59,881 nucleotides of DNA, taken from an uncultured Eubacteriales bacterium (lineage in GTDB: Bacteria; Bacillota; Clostridia; Lachnospirales; CAG-274). Under the pieces are notes generated by a model. That model was not told the origin of the DNA. It did not search any database and saw only the letters and a program-made list of their open reading frames with translations. Shown in pieces: positions 35,236 through 44,329 of the stretch (positions are counted from its first letter, which is position 1; each line of letters begins with the position of its first letter). Position numbers and translations under genes: made by a program. The DNA is taken from positions 1-59,881 of the forward strand of contig CASFCZ010000061.1 in NCBI GenBank assembly GCA_949293325.1, written 5' to 3'.

Positions 35236-35255
35236 AAGCTCCGTAAAAGGAGCTT
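35236..35255 (-). terminator. Intrinsic terminator of tRNA-Leu
   Basis: A 7-bp stem AAGCTCC/GGAGCTT with a 6-nt loop and a minus-strand T run (TTTTTTT) that ends five bases before the GGAGG of the next gene. Confidence 0.75.
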
Positions 35256-35270
35256 AAATTAAAAAAATTA

Positions 35271-35352
35271 TGCGGATGACAGGACTTGAACCTGCACACC
35301 ATAAGGCATCAGAACCTAAATCTGACGTGTCTGCCAATTCCACCACATCCGC
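35271..35352 (-). tRNA. tRNA-Leu (anticodon TAG)
   Basis: An 82-nt gene with 7-bp acceptor stem GCGGATG/CATCCGC and discriminator A. The class II long variable arm identifies Leu. The anticodon stem CAGA/TCTG holds loop TTTAGGT, giving TAG, which reads CUN codons (CUA, CUG). T-loop GTTCAAGTC is canonical. CCA is not encoded. A promoter and a terminator flank it, so it is a single-gene unit. Confidence 0.95.
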
Positions 35353-35363
35353 ATAATATGGAT

Positions 35364-35392
35364 ATTTTAGCATTATGTTATAAACTTGTCAA
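35364..35392 (-). promoter_or_regulatory. Promoter of tRNA-Leu
   Basis: Perfect -35 TTGACA (35387-35392) and -10 TAAAAT (35364-35369), spacer 17 nt, with a TGC extended -10 element, 12 nt before the first tRNA base. Confidence 0.8.
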
Positions 35393-35406
35393 TATACAAA
35401 AGAAGA

Positions 35407-36948
35407 TTATTTAAATGATGATACATCCCATATATCACTGCATATGTCCCTGTAAAAATCCGGTTCATGACATACCATAAGAATTGCGCCCCTGTATTCT
35501 TTGAGGGCACGTTTAAGTTCCTCCTTAGCATCCACATCAAGGTGGTTGGTGGGCTCATCAAGTACAAGAATATTACTTGGCTTGTTCATAATTTTGCAAA
35601 GTCTTGTTTTTGCCTGCTCACCGCCGCTCAGAACATACACCTTACTTTCAATCTGTTCATTGGTAAGCCCACATTTGGCAAGAGCCTGCCTTATCTGATA
35701 CTGGTTATATGCAGGGAACTCATCCCATAAATCCTCTATGCAGGTTTTGGTATTACTTTCCTTTATTTCCTGCTCAAAGTATCCTATTTCCTGATTGCCA
35801 CCTGTTATTACCTCACCTTCAAGTGGCTTAATTTCTCCCAGAAGGCTGCGCAAAAGTGTGGTCTTGCCTATTCCGTTAGCTCCAACCACTGCAACTTTCT
35901 GTCCCCTTTCAAGGAGAAGATCGAGGGGCTTTGATAAGGGCTTATTATAACCTATAACAAGACCCTTTGTCTGAAATATCAACTTATCAGAGGTTTTGCC
36001 CTGTAAAAACCTGAACTCAGGCTTAGGTTTTTCCTTTGCAAGCTCTATTATCTCCATCTTATCAAGCTTTTTCTGTCTTGCCCTTGCCATACCGGCAGTT
36101 GCTACCCTTGCTTTATTCCGTGCAATAAAATCCTGAAGCTGATTTATCTCATTCTGTTGTCTATTATATGCTGCCTCCAGCTGTTTTTTATTCAGTTCAT
36201 ATACACGCAAAAATTCATTATAATCACCTGTATACCTGGTAAGATGGGCATTTTCCACATGATATATTACATTTACCACACTATTTAAAAACTCCATATC
36301 ATGGGATATAAGGATAAAGGCATTTTCATAATCCAACAGATACTGCTTAAGCCAGAGTATATGCTCCTCGTCAAGGTAGTTTGTAGGCTCGTCAAGAAGC
36401 AGAATGTCAGGCACCTGCAAAAGAAGCTTTCCAAGAAGTACCTTTGTACGCTGTCCTCCGGAAAGGTCATCAACATCCTTATCTAGACCTATTTGTGCCA
36501 GACCTATACCTGATGCCACTTCATTCAACCTTGTATCTATGGAATAAAAATCTCCCATATCCAGTATATCCTGTAGAGAAGCAGCCTCCTCCATTAACTT
36601 GTCCACATCTGCTCCATCATCACCCATTGAGGCATAGACATCATTAAGCTCCCTTTCAACATCATAAAGATAGTCAAAGGCAGTTCTCAAAACATCTCTT
36701 ACAGTCATACCCTTTTCAAGCTCTGCATGTTGATCGAGATAACCTACCCTGACACGGTTTGACCATTGTATAACACCTTCATCAGGCATAAGCTTGTTAG
36801 TAATTATACGCATAAAAGTAGACTTTCCCTCACCGTTAGCACCTATAAAACCAATATGCTCACCCTTATTAAGCCTGAAGGAAACATCCTCATATATAAT
36901 CCTTCCACCAAAACTATGGCTCATATTCTTAACTGTTAGTATACTCAT
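35407..36948 (-). CDS. ABC-F family ATPase (translation-associated type)
   Basis: ABC-F proteins have two ABC ATPase domains and no membrane domain, and act on the ribosome. The 513-residue chain has Walker A GANGEGKST and GANGIGKTT, signatures LSGGQRTK and LSGGEQAKT, Walker B LLLDEPTN and LVLDEPTN, and the interdomain P-site tRNA interaction linker (about 245-300; basic, ARQKKLDKM). No long C-terminal extension, so it resembles the housekeeping YkpA/YbiT-like branch more than antibiotic-resistance ABC-F. It lies 9 nt after the transglutaminase gene and is probably the last gene of that operon. Confidence 0.9.
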   Translation of the reverse strand: MSILTVKNMSHSFGGRIIYEDVSFRLNKGEHIGFIGANGEGKSTFMRIITNKLMPDEGVIQWSNRVRVGYLDQHAELEKGMTVRDVLRTAFDYLYDVERELNDVYASMGDDGADVDKLMEEAASLQDILDMGDFYSIDTRLNEVASGIGLAQIGLDKDVDDLSGGQRTKVLLGKLLLQVPDILLLDEPTNYLDEEHILWLKQYLLDYENAFILISHDMEFLNSVVNVIYHVENAHLTRYTGDYNEFLRVYELNKKQLEAAYNRQQNEINQLQDFIARNKARVATAGMARARQKKLDKMEIIELAKEKPKPEFRFLQGKTSDKLIFQTKGLVIGYNKPLSKPLDLLLERGQKVAVVGANGIGKTTLLRSLLGEIKPLEGEVITGGNQEIGYFEQEIKESNTKTCIEDLWDEFPAYNQYQIRQALAKCGLTNEQIESKVYVLSGGEQAKTRLCKIMNKPSNILVLDEPTNHLDVDAKEELKRALKEYRGAILMVCHEPDFYRDICSDIWDVSSFK

Positions 36949-36957
36949 TATTTATCC

Positions 36958-39381
36958 TCACTTGATTAATTTTATTCGTACAATTAACCTCTTAATCAGA
37001 GAAATATGCGAAAGCATAAGTCTGTCAGCCTCTCTGTAACATGTCTTCAGCTCCCTATACTCCACATCTGTAATACCGGTTTTGCTGTATATTGCTTTTT
37101 CTGTAAGCTTTAACAGGCTTTTACCCTTTTCCTCATCAAAGCCGATATTTACCAGTGCCTCTGCAAGATCCCTGTAATAATCCGACTTCGCTATTATATT
37201 ACAATTAATTGCAATATTACGTGTATGCTCATATATAAACCTTACGGCCTTTGTCCTGTCGCCTCTTATAACAGCAATATTTCTGTAAACAACCCTTTTG
37301 ACAGGTCTTAACAACAGGTATGCAATGGCAAGAATAAGAGCAAAGGAAATAATAACCTTTATTACATTGAATATTATTGCCACAGCAAACTCAATGTTAC
37401 TGCCATACTCAATACGTTTAAGTCTGAGTTCCTGGAAATAATCCATTATTTCTTCACCCATACTTTTACTTGTGGTTTCCTCCTTAACATCCTCCTCGGA
37501 AACATATGGAGTAGTATCTACCGTTACCCAACCAACACCATCTTTATATACCTCTACCCATGCATGAGCATTATAATCCGAAAGCTCAAAATTCATAACA
37601 GAACTGCTAAGGGGAACTACTCCAGTAATCCAGTCGGCAACATTTTCATCTTCAAGGGCAGTGCCCTGCATTATAACGGGATAGTCCATTGCATAGCCCT
37701 CAACATACCTGGCAGGTATGCCAAGACTTCTGTATATGAGCGTGGTTGCAGTTGCAAAGTGGGCACAGACACCCCTTTTGTTTTCAAAAAGGAAATACTC
37801 TACAAAGTCAGTGTTCCAAGGTAACCGTCCCGACTCCATGTCGTATTCATAATTATTCTGAAAGAAATCTGCTATTTCCTGTTCAAGATTCTCATCATCA
37901 GCATTAAAGCCTTCACCGCTGCAAAGAGAGCTTATTCTTACCTTAAGCTGCTTTGGTATCTGCAAATAATTGGAGTATACGTAATCTCTATACTCATCAG
38001 TTAAATACTCATTGGTCAATGTATCTTCCATCTGATCTGTAAGAGGATGATACTCAATGTCAGAAGTCTGACCAATTCCCAGATTGCCTCCTATTACATC
38101 ATCCTGCTGGAATATAAAGCCCTCGTTTTCAGTCATATCCGTATAATATGGCATATATAAAGGAGAATTCTGGACAGAAACATTTTCTACCTGTACCCTG
38201 GCACTTACACCATTGTCATCAATAGCCCTTGCCGTAGAATTAGCTGAATCTGATTTATCATAATGATGGTCTTTTATTTCCGACCAGTAATTTTTCCTAT
38301 AGTTATAGTTTGAGCCTATATAATTACGCAAATAGGTTCTTTCATAGGTATATGGTACAAGACTTACTTTAAGATCGGTCTGAAAGTCAGGCTGAACATT
38401 ACCGTAAAAGCCCAGCTGACCTGAGCTTACATAGCTTGTTATCTGATAATTTTTATAGTTGGAAAATGCAATGATCATGGTATCCCTTACGGCATTGTCA
38501 ATATCCGCTTTTGTTTCGGATCTCGGAACAAGGCTGTCAAAAACGTTATTTGACAGCAGGCTGTATGGCAACGCCGTAATTAAACCTGCAATAAGTACTA
38601 CCAAAAAGGTTGACTGAAACATTGCCATACCGTCACATAGTTGCGAATAAAACACCTTGCCCTTTATGTAATAGGGAGTCATCTTATTTTTAAATCTTAT
38701 ATGCCCGAATTTATCACTAAATTTGACTACAGCCATAATAAGCCATGAACCTATAAGCATAATGATGCTCCTGTATGAAGGTACACCCTCAAAGAAAAGT
38801 GTAACAAACAGTGGAATAGATGTCATTATCATTACAACAATCACTGTCATAAACTTGCACACAAATATTGCTATCATCATGCCAAAAATTATGGAAGCAA
38901 GTATAATGACTGTAGGCACGGTTGTAGTCCTGTCCATTAATATTTCAGTAAAACCATCTACTTCTGGAAATTTATACTTTTCCCTTATAAGATCATAGCT
39001 CATATTAACTATGGCAGTAATACCGCTGGAAATAGTTTCGTAAGCATCTTCAACGTAAAATGACAGATAGTATACAATAACACCATAAACCAAAGCCGTA
39101 GCAATTATATTGGTATTTGCAAAGGCAAAAATAATTGAAATTGCCGCAACAGCTGAGGCTATAAGCACTGCATCATAGGTAATGCCAAAGCCTGTCATAT
39201 AACAATCAATGCTTCCCATCATTGCAAGAAAAATAATAAGTGCCTTAAGCAGTACCATTATCAAAACATTCTGATTGTCTGCACGAGGGGTATCCATAAA
39301 CATAATACCACTTTTTTTACCCAGCTCATTCTCATATTTAATTTGAGTTCTTCTGTTAAACAATAACAATATTTTTCTCAT
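36958..39381 (-). CDS. Transglutaminase-like membrane protein (TgpA type)
   Basis: An 807-residue protein: about seven N-terminal membrane helices (roughly 40-290), a large extracytoplasmic region with a transglutaminase-like papain-fold domain, then one membrane helix (about 705-730) and a cytosolic tail. The catalytic triad is visible as Cys in KRGVCAHFATATTLIYR, His in YNAHAWVEVYKDG and Asp in WVTVDTTPY. Together with moxR and the DUF58 gene it makes the common MoxR-DUF58-TgpA trio, thought to assemble or modify surface complexes; the substrate is unknown. Its ATG overlaps the DUF58 stop by 4 nt. Confidence 0.92.
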   Translation of the reverse strand: MRKILLLFNRRTQIKYENELGKKSGIMFMDTPRADNQNVLIMVLLKALIIFLAMMGSIDCYMTGFGITYDAVLIASAVAAISIIFAFANTNIIATALVYGVIVYYLSFYVEDAYETISSGITAIVNMSYDLIREKYKFPEVDGFTEILMDRTTTVPTVIILASIIFGMMIAIFVCKFMTVIVVMIMTSIPLFVTLFFEGVPSYRSIIMLIGSWLIMAVVKFSDKFGHIRFKNKMTPYYIKGKVFYSQLCDGMAMFQSTFLVVLIAGLITALPYSLLSNNVFDSLVPRSETKADIDNAVRDTMIIAFSNYKNYQITSYVSSGQLGFYGNVQPDFQTDLKVSLVPYTYERTYLRNYIGSNYNYRKNYWSEIKDHHYDKSDSANSTARAIDDNGVSARVQVENVSVQNSPLYMPYYTDMTENEGFIFQQDDVIGGNLGIGQTSDIEYHPLTDQMEDTLTNEYLTDEYRDYVYSNYLQIPKQLKVRISSLCSGEGFNADDENLEQEIADFFQNNYEYDMESGRLPWNTDFVEYFLFENKRGVCAHFATATTLIYRSLGIPARYVEGYAMDYPVIMQGTALEDENVADWITGVVPLSSSVMNFELSDYNAHAWVEVYKDGVGWVTVDTTPYVSEEDVKEETTSKSMGEEIMDYFQELRLKRIEYGSNIEFAVAIIFNVIKVIISFALILAIAYLLLRPVKRVVYRNIAVIRGDRTKAVRFIYEHTRNIAINCNIIAKSDYYRDLAEALVNIGFDEEKGKSLLKLTEKAIYSKTGITDVEYRELKTCYREADRLMLSHISLIKRLIVRIKLIK

Positions 39382-40385
39382 AAGCTGACCTTTGTAACTC
39401 CTTTTTCCGAAGAGGAAATATACAACACATATCCACCGCTAAGCTGACGCCTTGCGACAGAAAGAGTATGTTCCTCATCATTTGAAGCAATATAATTATA
39501 TATCTCCGAAAACACAGGGTAAATATCCCGCTTATTATACACAATACATGAAGAAAGCTGTTCACGGCCTCTGCCTGCCCAGCATACCCTTACGGGAAGT
39601 CCTAACTTAACATATCCCAAAAGATATGTATAGACCATATCCAATATACCATTTATATCATTTTTGTTAAGCTCAAGAAGAAGCATAGTCCTTTCCTGGG
39701 TTGTATCTCCTCTTTCCTTAACATATAGTTCATCCTTTTTAGCGCTTACCTTCCAGTGGACTGTCTTAAGGCTGTCTCCGGATACATATTCACGAATATC
39801 TATTATTTCGCTGCCAGTATTGTCCCTGTGTGCCTTTTCCGTATCATCACTAACATTTTCTCCAACAAGGACATCAACATCCGACTTAATACGTCTTGGC
39901 ATTACATTTATTGCATAATCCGTTTTGCCATTCACCTTAACCTCAAAAAAAGACATAAGATCCTTTACACTGATATCATCAATACAGGCATTTATCCTGC
40001 CACAAAGGATGGGCTTTATATATATGTTTACAACACGTCTTCCAAAGGCAGGCACCGATACACTCATATACCTTGTCTGCGTTTCATCAGCATAGTCATT
40101 TCTTAATTCCAGTCGAAAATTACAGTTAGTTACAGGTACAAAAGAACTGTTTGTAAAAGTTACTTTCAGAATATACTCCTCATCCCTTTTGGTAACTGTT
40201 TTGTTTCCGTCAAAGGATATTTTTATTCTTCGTGATGACACTTTAAGAAGGGGATAGCTTATAAATGGCACTATAAAAAGCACAACTGCCCCTATCATCA
40301 GCAAATCACTGTGAAAAAAATAGGAAAATCCTGCTAAAAAAAATATAACCACTATATAACTAAAAAAATTACCTATCCTTTTCAT
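39378..40385 (-). CDS. DUF58 domain protein
   Basis: A 335-residue protein with two adjacent N-terminal membrane helices (about 7-50), a beta-sandwich region and the DUF58 core (IDIREYVSGDSLKTVHWKVSAKKDELYVKERGD, here split over residues about 193-226) followed by a vWA-like fold. It has a short cytosolic C-terminus. DUF58 proteins are encoded with MoxR ATPases, which are thought to remodel their vWA-like domains. It is 4 nt downstream of moxR and overlaps tgpA. Confidence 0.9.
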   Translation of the reverse strand: MKRIGNFFSYIVVIFFLAGFSYFFHSDLLMIGAVVLFIVPFISYPLLKVSSRRIKISFDGNKTVTKRDEEYILKVTFTNSSFVPVTNCNFRLELRNDYADETQTRYMSVSVPAFGRRVVNIYIKPILCGRINACIDDISVKDLMSFFEVKVNGKTDYAINVMPRRIKSDVDVLVGENVSDDTEKAHRDNTGSEIIDIREYVSGDSLKTVHWKVSAKKDELYVKERGDTTQERTMLLLELNKNDINGILDMVYTYLLGYVKLGLPVRVCWAGRGREQLSSCIVYNKRDIYPVFSEIYNYIASNDEEHTLSVARRQLSGGYVLYISSSEKGVTKVSL

Positions 40386-40389
40386 AAAC

Positions 40390-41313
40390 TTACCTCTTAG
40401 GTACTTTAAGATTACGTATTACCTCTGTCAGTACTTCCTGTTCTGTAAGTCTTGAAGCCCTGGCACGGTCACTTATCTCTATTCTGTGTGAAGCAGCAGG
40501 CTTTATAATGTCAAGCACGTCCTCAGGCACAACATAGTCCCTGTCATCAATATAGGCACTTGCCTTAGCAAGCTTTAAAACAGCAAGGGTGCCCCTTGGG
40601 CTGATGCCCATATCAAAGAGATCACTTACTCTTGTAGCATTTGCAATATCCACTATAAATCCGTATATTTCATCACTGACAAAGACTTCAGTTACTTTAT
40701 TCTGCATTGCCAGAAGTTGATCTGCCGAAAAAATCGGAACAATTTCATCAACACGTGCAATTCCGCTTCCCTTTAATATATTGATTTCACTTTCCTTATC
40801 TGGATAGCCCATGGAAAGCCGCATAATAAAACGATCCATCTGGGACTGTGGCAATCTTTGGGTACCCGAAGAACCAAAGGGATTTTGTGTAGCTATAACA
40901 GTGAAGGGCTTTGGTACCTCCCTTGTCACACCATCGACAGTTACCCTGCCTTCCTCCATTACCTCAAGGAGCGCTGATTGTGTCTTAGGTGATGTACGGT
41001 TTATTTCATCTGCAAGCAGAAGATTACATATAGCAGCACCTTTAACATATTCAAACTGTTCTGTCTTTCTATTGTACATAGAAAAACCGGTAACATCACT
41101 TGGCATAACGTCAGGGGTAAACTGTACTCTTCTGTAATCAAGACCGAGTACCCTGGAAAATGCCAATGCCAGAGTAGTTTTTCCCACTCCTGGTACATCT
41201 TCCAAAAGAATATGTCCGTTGCTGAGTATTGCCATCATCACATTTTTAATTATATCGTCCTTACCCTGAACTACTTTTTTTATTTCATTTACAGCCTTAT
41301 ATATTTCGTTCAT
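40390..41313 (-). CDS. MoxR-type AAA+ ATPase
   Basis: A 307-residue AAA_3 family chaperone-like ATPase: Walker A EDVPGVGKTTLA, Walker B LLLADEINRTSPK, sensor 1 VIATQNPFGSSG, arginine finger region LPQSQMDRFIMRL and the C-terminal lid domain (SPRGTLAVLKLAKASAYIDD). MoxR proteins act as maturation factors for vWA-containing partners, here the downstream DUF58 protein. ATG with GGAGG upstream. First gene of the operon; a palindrome lies in its promoter. Confidence 0.94.
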   Translation of the reverse strand: MNEIYKAVNEIKKVVQGKDDIIKNVMMAILSNGHILLEDVPGVGKTTLALAFSRVLGLDYRRVQFTPDVMPSDVTGFSMYNRKTEQFEYVKGAAICNLLLADEINRTSPKTQSALLEVMEEGRVTVDGVTREVPKPFTVIATQNPFGSSGTQRLPQSQMDRFIMRLSMGYPDKESEINILKGSGIARVDEIVPIFSADQLLAMQNKVTEVFVSDEIYGFIVDIANATRVSDLFDMGISPRGTLAVLKLAKASAYIDDRDYVVPEDVLDIIKPAASHRIEISDRARASRLTEQEVLTEVIRNLKVPKR

Positions 41314-41343
41314 ACTTATCCTCCGTAACAGGTTTTATTGTTG

Positions 41344-41372
41344 ATTATAGCACATTATTTGTGCTTAGTAAA
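41344..41372 (-). promoter_or_regulatory. moxR operon promoter with a perfect palindrome in the spacer
   Basis: Minus-strand -10 TATAAT (41344-41349) and -35 TTTACT (41367-41372), 17 nt apart. The spacer holds GCACA-N5-TGTGC (41350-41364), a perfect inverted repeat filling almost the whole interval between -10 and -35, a natural repressor site. Confidence 0.55.
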
Positions 41373-41465
41373 TTATATAAATTATTACAGTTAATAAAGA
41401 TACTCTGAACTTCATTTATGATAAAAAATTCTTTTTAATCAGATGGCTACTTTTTAATTCAAGAT

Positions 41466-41494
41466 TTGACAAGTCAATAAATATATTGTAAACT
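41466..41494 (+). promoter_or_regulatory. Promoter of the SGNH-like pair
   Basis: Perfect -35 TTGACA (41466-41471) and -10 TAAACT (41489-41494), spacer 17 nt, about 58 nt before the TTG start at 41553. Confidence 0.6.
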
Positions 41495-41552
41495 ATATAC
41501 TGTTAAAATTTAAATGGCAGATAAGCGCCATTCCCTATGGGAGGTAAAAAAG

Positions 41553-42677
41553 TTGAACAATAAAAAAATGCATCGGTTTTTCAGTAACAAAAAAAATAAA
41601 GGCTATCTGTCTTCAACAAAGAAAAGCCGCTTAGATGTATTTGAGAAAAAAATAATTGCTTTAGTACTTATTGTCTTTATCTGTATTATAATTTATGTAG
41701 CTATAATTGCATCTATAAAAAACTTTACCTCTGAAGAAGATAATATTGACAATTATATAAGCCTTACCACTACCGAAACGGGAACCAAAGACGTTTATGG
41801 TGCTCAGAAGGATGCTGCCGGAAATATAACCAGCATTAACGATGTAACCCCAATATCCTGCTATGGTGACAGTTTTACCAATGCAGCTGATGATATGACG
41901 GCATCCTATCCCGGTGTTCTTTCTATTTATGCCCAGAGAACTGTATATAATATGGCTGTAGATACCGATACTATATTTGAAATGGCTGCGAGACAGGGTG
42001 GTCTTCCTGCTGAGGTTTCACCTTTTATTATTCCTGTTTCCAAGACTCCCACTGAAGTTGTCTTAACCAACTCGGAAGGACAGGAACTGCACTTTAACTT
42101 TGAAAAAAACGGTGGATTTAATCCATGTACCATTCAGGGTATTGAAGGTCTTCTTTCCATAATAGACGGTAAATATTGCTTTACCCGTGCAGACAGTGGA
42201 GATGAAACCCTTGTGCTTACTCCTACTGAAGTTGAAACCCGTGCTATGGCATTAAGAAATGACGATATATGTATTTTCTTTTTAGGTAATGATGATATAT
42301 ACAAAACTCCTGAAAAAGCAGTTGAAATATACCGTAAGATGACAGAAGAACTTGGGGATAATACATCTTATCTCATTATAGGTCCTGTCAAAGGAGAAAT
42401 ATCTGAACTTACTGCTGCGAATAATGCCCTTGCTGAGGCTTTCGGTGATAAGTTTCTTGATTTACGCTCGTATCTTCTTAATGAAGCAGACAAAGATATA
42501 AATATTACTCTGTCAGAGGATGACAGGATACTTGCAAATAACGGAATTATTCCTTACGTATACTTTTCAAACAACAACAGCTTCAGTTCTCAGGGTGCAG
42601 ATGCTGTTGGAAAAGCTGTATATGACAAACTTCTTTCCCTTGGGTATTTTTCCGATGCCCAGTCTACAGACAAATAA
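41553..42677 (+). CDS. Membrane-anchored SGNH-like protein, copy A (degenerate active site)
   Basis: A 374-residue type II membrane protein: a basic cytosolic N-terminus, one membrane helix (about 34-56), and an extracytoplasmic domain. Block I of SGNH hydrolases is seen as ISCYGDSFTN and block III as FLGNDDIY. The usual C-terminal D-x-x-H is replaced (YFSNNNSFSSQGADAV), so the catalytic His and Asp are missing. A ~110-residue insertion (AARQGGLPAEVSPF to FNPCTIQGIEG) between blocks is shared with copy B. TTG 41553 is chosen because GGAGG lies eight bases upstream; an ATG 39 nt earlier has none. It heads a plus-strand operon with copy B, a small membrane protein and gltX. Confidence 0.8.
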   Translation: MNNKKMHRFFSNKKNKGYLSSTKKSRLDVFEKKIIALVLIVFICIIIYVAIIASIKNFTSEEDNIDNYISLTTTETGTKDVYGAQKDAAGNITSINDVTPISCYGDSFTNAADDMTASYPGVLSIYAQRTVYNMAVDTDTIFEMAARQGGLPAEVSPFIIPVSKTPTEVVLTNSEGQELHFNFEKNGGFNPCTIQGIEGLLSIIDGKYCFTRADSGDETLVLTPTEVETRAMALRNDDICIFFLGNDDIYKTPEKAVEIYRKMTEELGDNTSYLIIGPVKGEISELTAANNALAEAFGDKFLDLRSYLLNEADKDINITLSEDDRILANNGIIPYVYFSNNNSFSSQGADAVGKAVYDKLLSLGYFSDAQSTDK

Positions 42678-42718
42678 CAGGATCATACATATTTTTATCT
42701 TATATGGGAGGTACTGTT

Positions 42719-43825
42719 TTGAAAAAAAATAAAAAGTATGATGAAATTGATACATCTATAAAAGAAAAAGATCTGTATTATATGCAGAACAGATCAGATA
42801 TTCTTGAACATAGACTGGTAATTGGTATTATTGCAGCATTTATTCTATTGGCTGTCTTTGTTGTTTTTAAAGTAGCAAGTGGCAGCAATAATGAATATAA
42901 TATTAAATCTGATAGCCTTAATAGTGAATATCTCAATCCTCCAAATAATGAGGATACAGATAATGAAGCGACAATCACTGAACCTACTGTAGACTACAGC
43001 AATTCCATAATATGCTGGGGAGATTCATTTTCTGATAATATAGCAAACAGCACTAATTTTTACACTTATTATTTATCTGAAATACTTTCTTCCAGAGGTT
43101 CAGATATAACTGCAGTATACTCTTCAGGTATATCAGGAGATGATATGCTTACTATAGCAGCTAAACAGGGAGGAGTGCCTATGCAGGTAAAGCCTGTCAC
43201 TATTCCTGCCCAGTCAAAAGCTGTAGAAATAAGCCTTCAAAGCACCTATGGCAATGATTTAATTATTCAGGACAAGCTCAACTCAGGACTTAATCCCTGT
43301 TCAATAGCCGGTATTGATGGCAATATAGAATATGTAAACGGTAAGCTGTCCTTTATACGCAGCACTCCAGGAGAAGCAGTAACCCTTACAACTCCTACTA
43401 CGGTAATTACAAATTCCATGGCTAATATTAAAGATTATATTGCTGTATTTTTCTTTGGCGGAGAACCTACAGATTACACTCCCGAGGAAGTAGTGGAAAT
43501 ATATAAGGCCATGATAGACTATAACAATAGCGACAGATATATTATCATTGGATCCATAACCGGAGATGAAGCTACTCTATCACCATACGAGGATGCCTTA
43601 ACTGAAGAATTTAAAAATCATTATATTAATTTAAGGAAATATCTTACTGAAGATGTTTTTAATGATTATGATATTTCCATTACAGCAAATGATGCAAAGG
43701 CACTACGTAACGGCAGTGTGCCTCCTTCTTTTATATTAAATGGGAATCGTATGGCAGATCAGGGAAGCGAAATTGTAGCTAATATTTTGTTTGACAGAAT
43801 GCTTCAGCTGGGAATTATTAATTGA
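42719..43825 (+). CDS. Membrane-anchored SGNH-like protein, copy B (degenerate active site)
   Basis: A 368-residue paralogue of copy A with the same order of parts: a basic N-terminus, one membrane helix (about 36-57), block I IICWGDSFSD, the insertion (AAKQGGVPMQVKPVTIPA to LNPCSIAGIDG) and the C-terminal helices. Block III Asn is lost (FFGGEPTDY) and the D-x-x-H position reads NGNRMADQGSEI, so it is even less enzyme-like. TTG 42719 has GGAGG seven bases upstream. It starts 41 nt after copy A. The pair arose by tandem duplication; both may be binding or scaffolding proteins. Enzymatic use of another His cannot be excluded. Confidence 0.8.
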   Translation: MKKNKKYDEIDTSIKEKDLYYMQNRSDILEHRLVIGIIAAFILLAVFVVFKVASGSNNEYNIKSDSLNSEYLNPPNNEDTDNEATITEPTVDYSNSIICWGDSFSDNIANSTNFYTYYLSEILSSRGSDITAVYSSGISGDDMLTIAAKQGGVPMQVKPVTIPAQSKAVEISLQSTYGNDLIIQDKLNSGLNPCSIAGIDGNIEYVNGKLSFIRSTPGEAVTLTTPTTVITNSMANIKDYIAVFFFGGEPTDYTPEEVVEIYKAMIDYNNSDRYIIIGSITGDEATLSPYEDALTEEFKNHYINLRKYLTEDVFNDYDISITANDAKALRNGSVPPSFILNGNRMADQGSEIVANILFDRMLQLGIIN

Positions 43826-43837
43826 CGAGGTGTTAAT

Positions 43838-44308
43838 ATGAAAAAACCAAAGACAAAACAAAGGGATATGTATAAAACAACAGTCAAAGTACTTGCTATT
43901 ATTCTTATTCTTGCTATATTTGCAAATATCATATATGCCGGAGGACTATACATCCGAAAAAGCATGATGACAGATGAGCTCAAAGAAACTGTAGATAATA
44001 CAGTTTCTGAATGTACTGATATTCTCAACAGCTTTGGTATTGATGAAACTCAACAGGAGTACATTGATATTTATAAGCAGAATATGGAAAACTGTCAAAC
44101 TGAACTTGAAAGGGCATATATTGCAAATGCCATGCTCACATATTCCATTACCACCACAAACCTTGCTAATTCAAATGAATTAACAGATCTGTATAACAGC
44201 GGAGGTATTGGTCAGTCCAAAAGTCATTATGTAGATGAGCTTTCAGCTCTTTCACAGGAACTTCAGAATGCAATCTATAATTATACTATCTATGATGAAA
44301 ACAACTAA
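43838..44308 (+). CDS. Small single-pass membrane protein, unknown function
   Basis: 156 residues: a basic cytosolic start (MKKPKTKQRDMYKTT), one membrane helix (about 16-38) and a helical extracytoplasmic domain without Cys pairs or known motif. It starts 12 nt after copy B, with GAGGTG five bases before the ATG, and gltX begins 21 nt after it. It probably functions with the SGNH-like pair at the membrane; unrecognised. Confidence 0.75.
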   Translation: MKKPKTKQRDMYKTTVKVLAIILILAIFANIIYAGGLYIRKSMMTDELKETVDNTVSECTDILNSFGIDETQQEYIDIYKQNMENCQTELERAYIANAMLTYSITTTNLANSNELTDLYNSGGIGQSKSHYVDELSALSQELQNAIYNYTIYDENN

Positions 44309-44329
44309 TCGAAAGGAAGCTAATATAAA

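Noticed and set aside
35222-35302. Longer N-terminus for the Cys-rich protein
   Set aside because: The extension translates the tRNA-Leu gene and its terminator; the ATG at 35221 has its own GGAGG.
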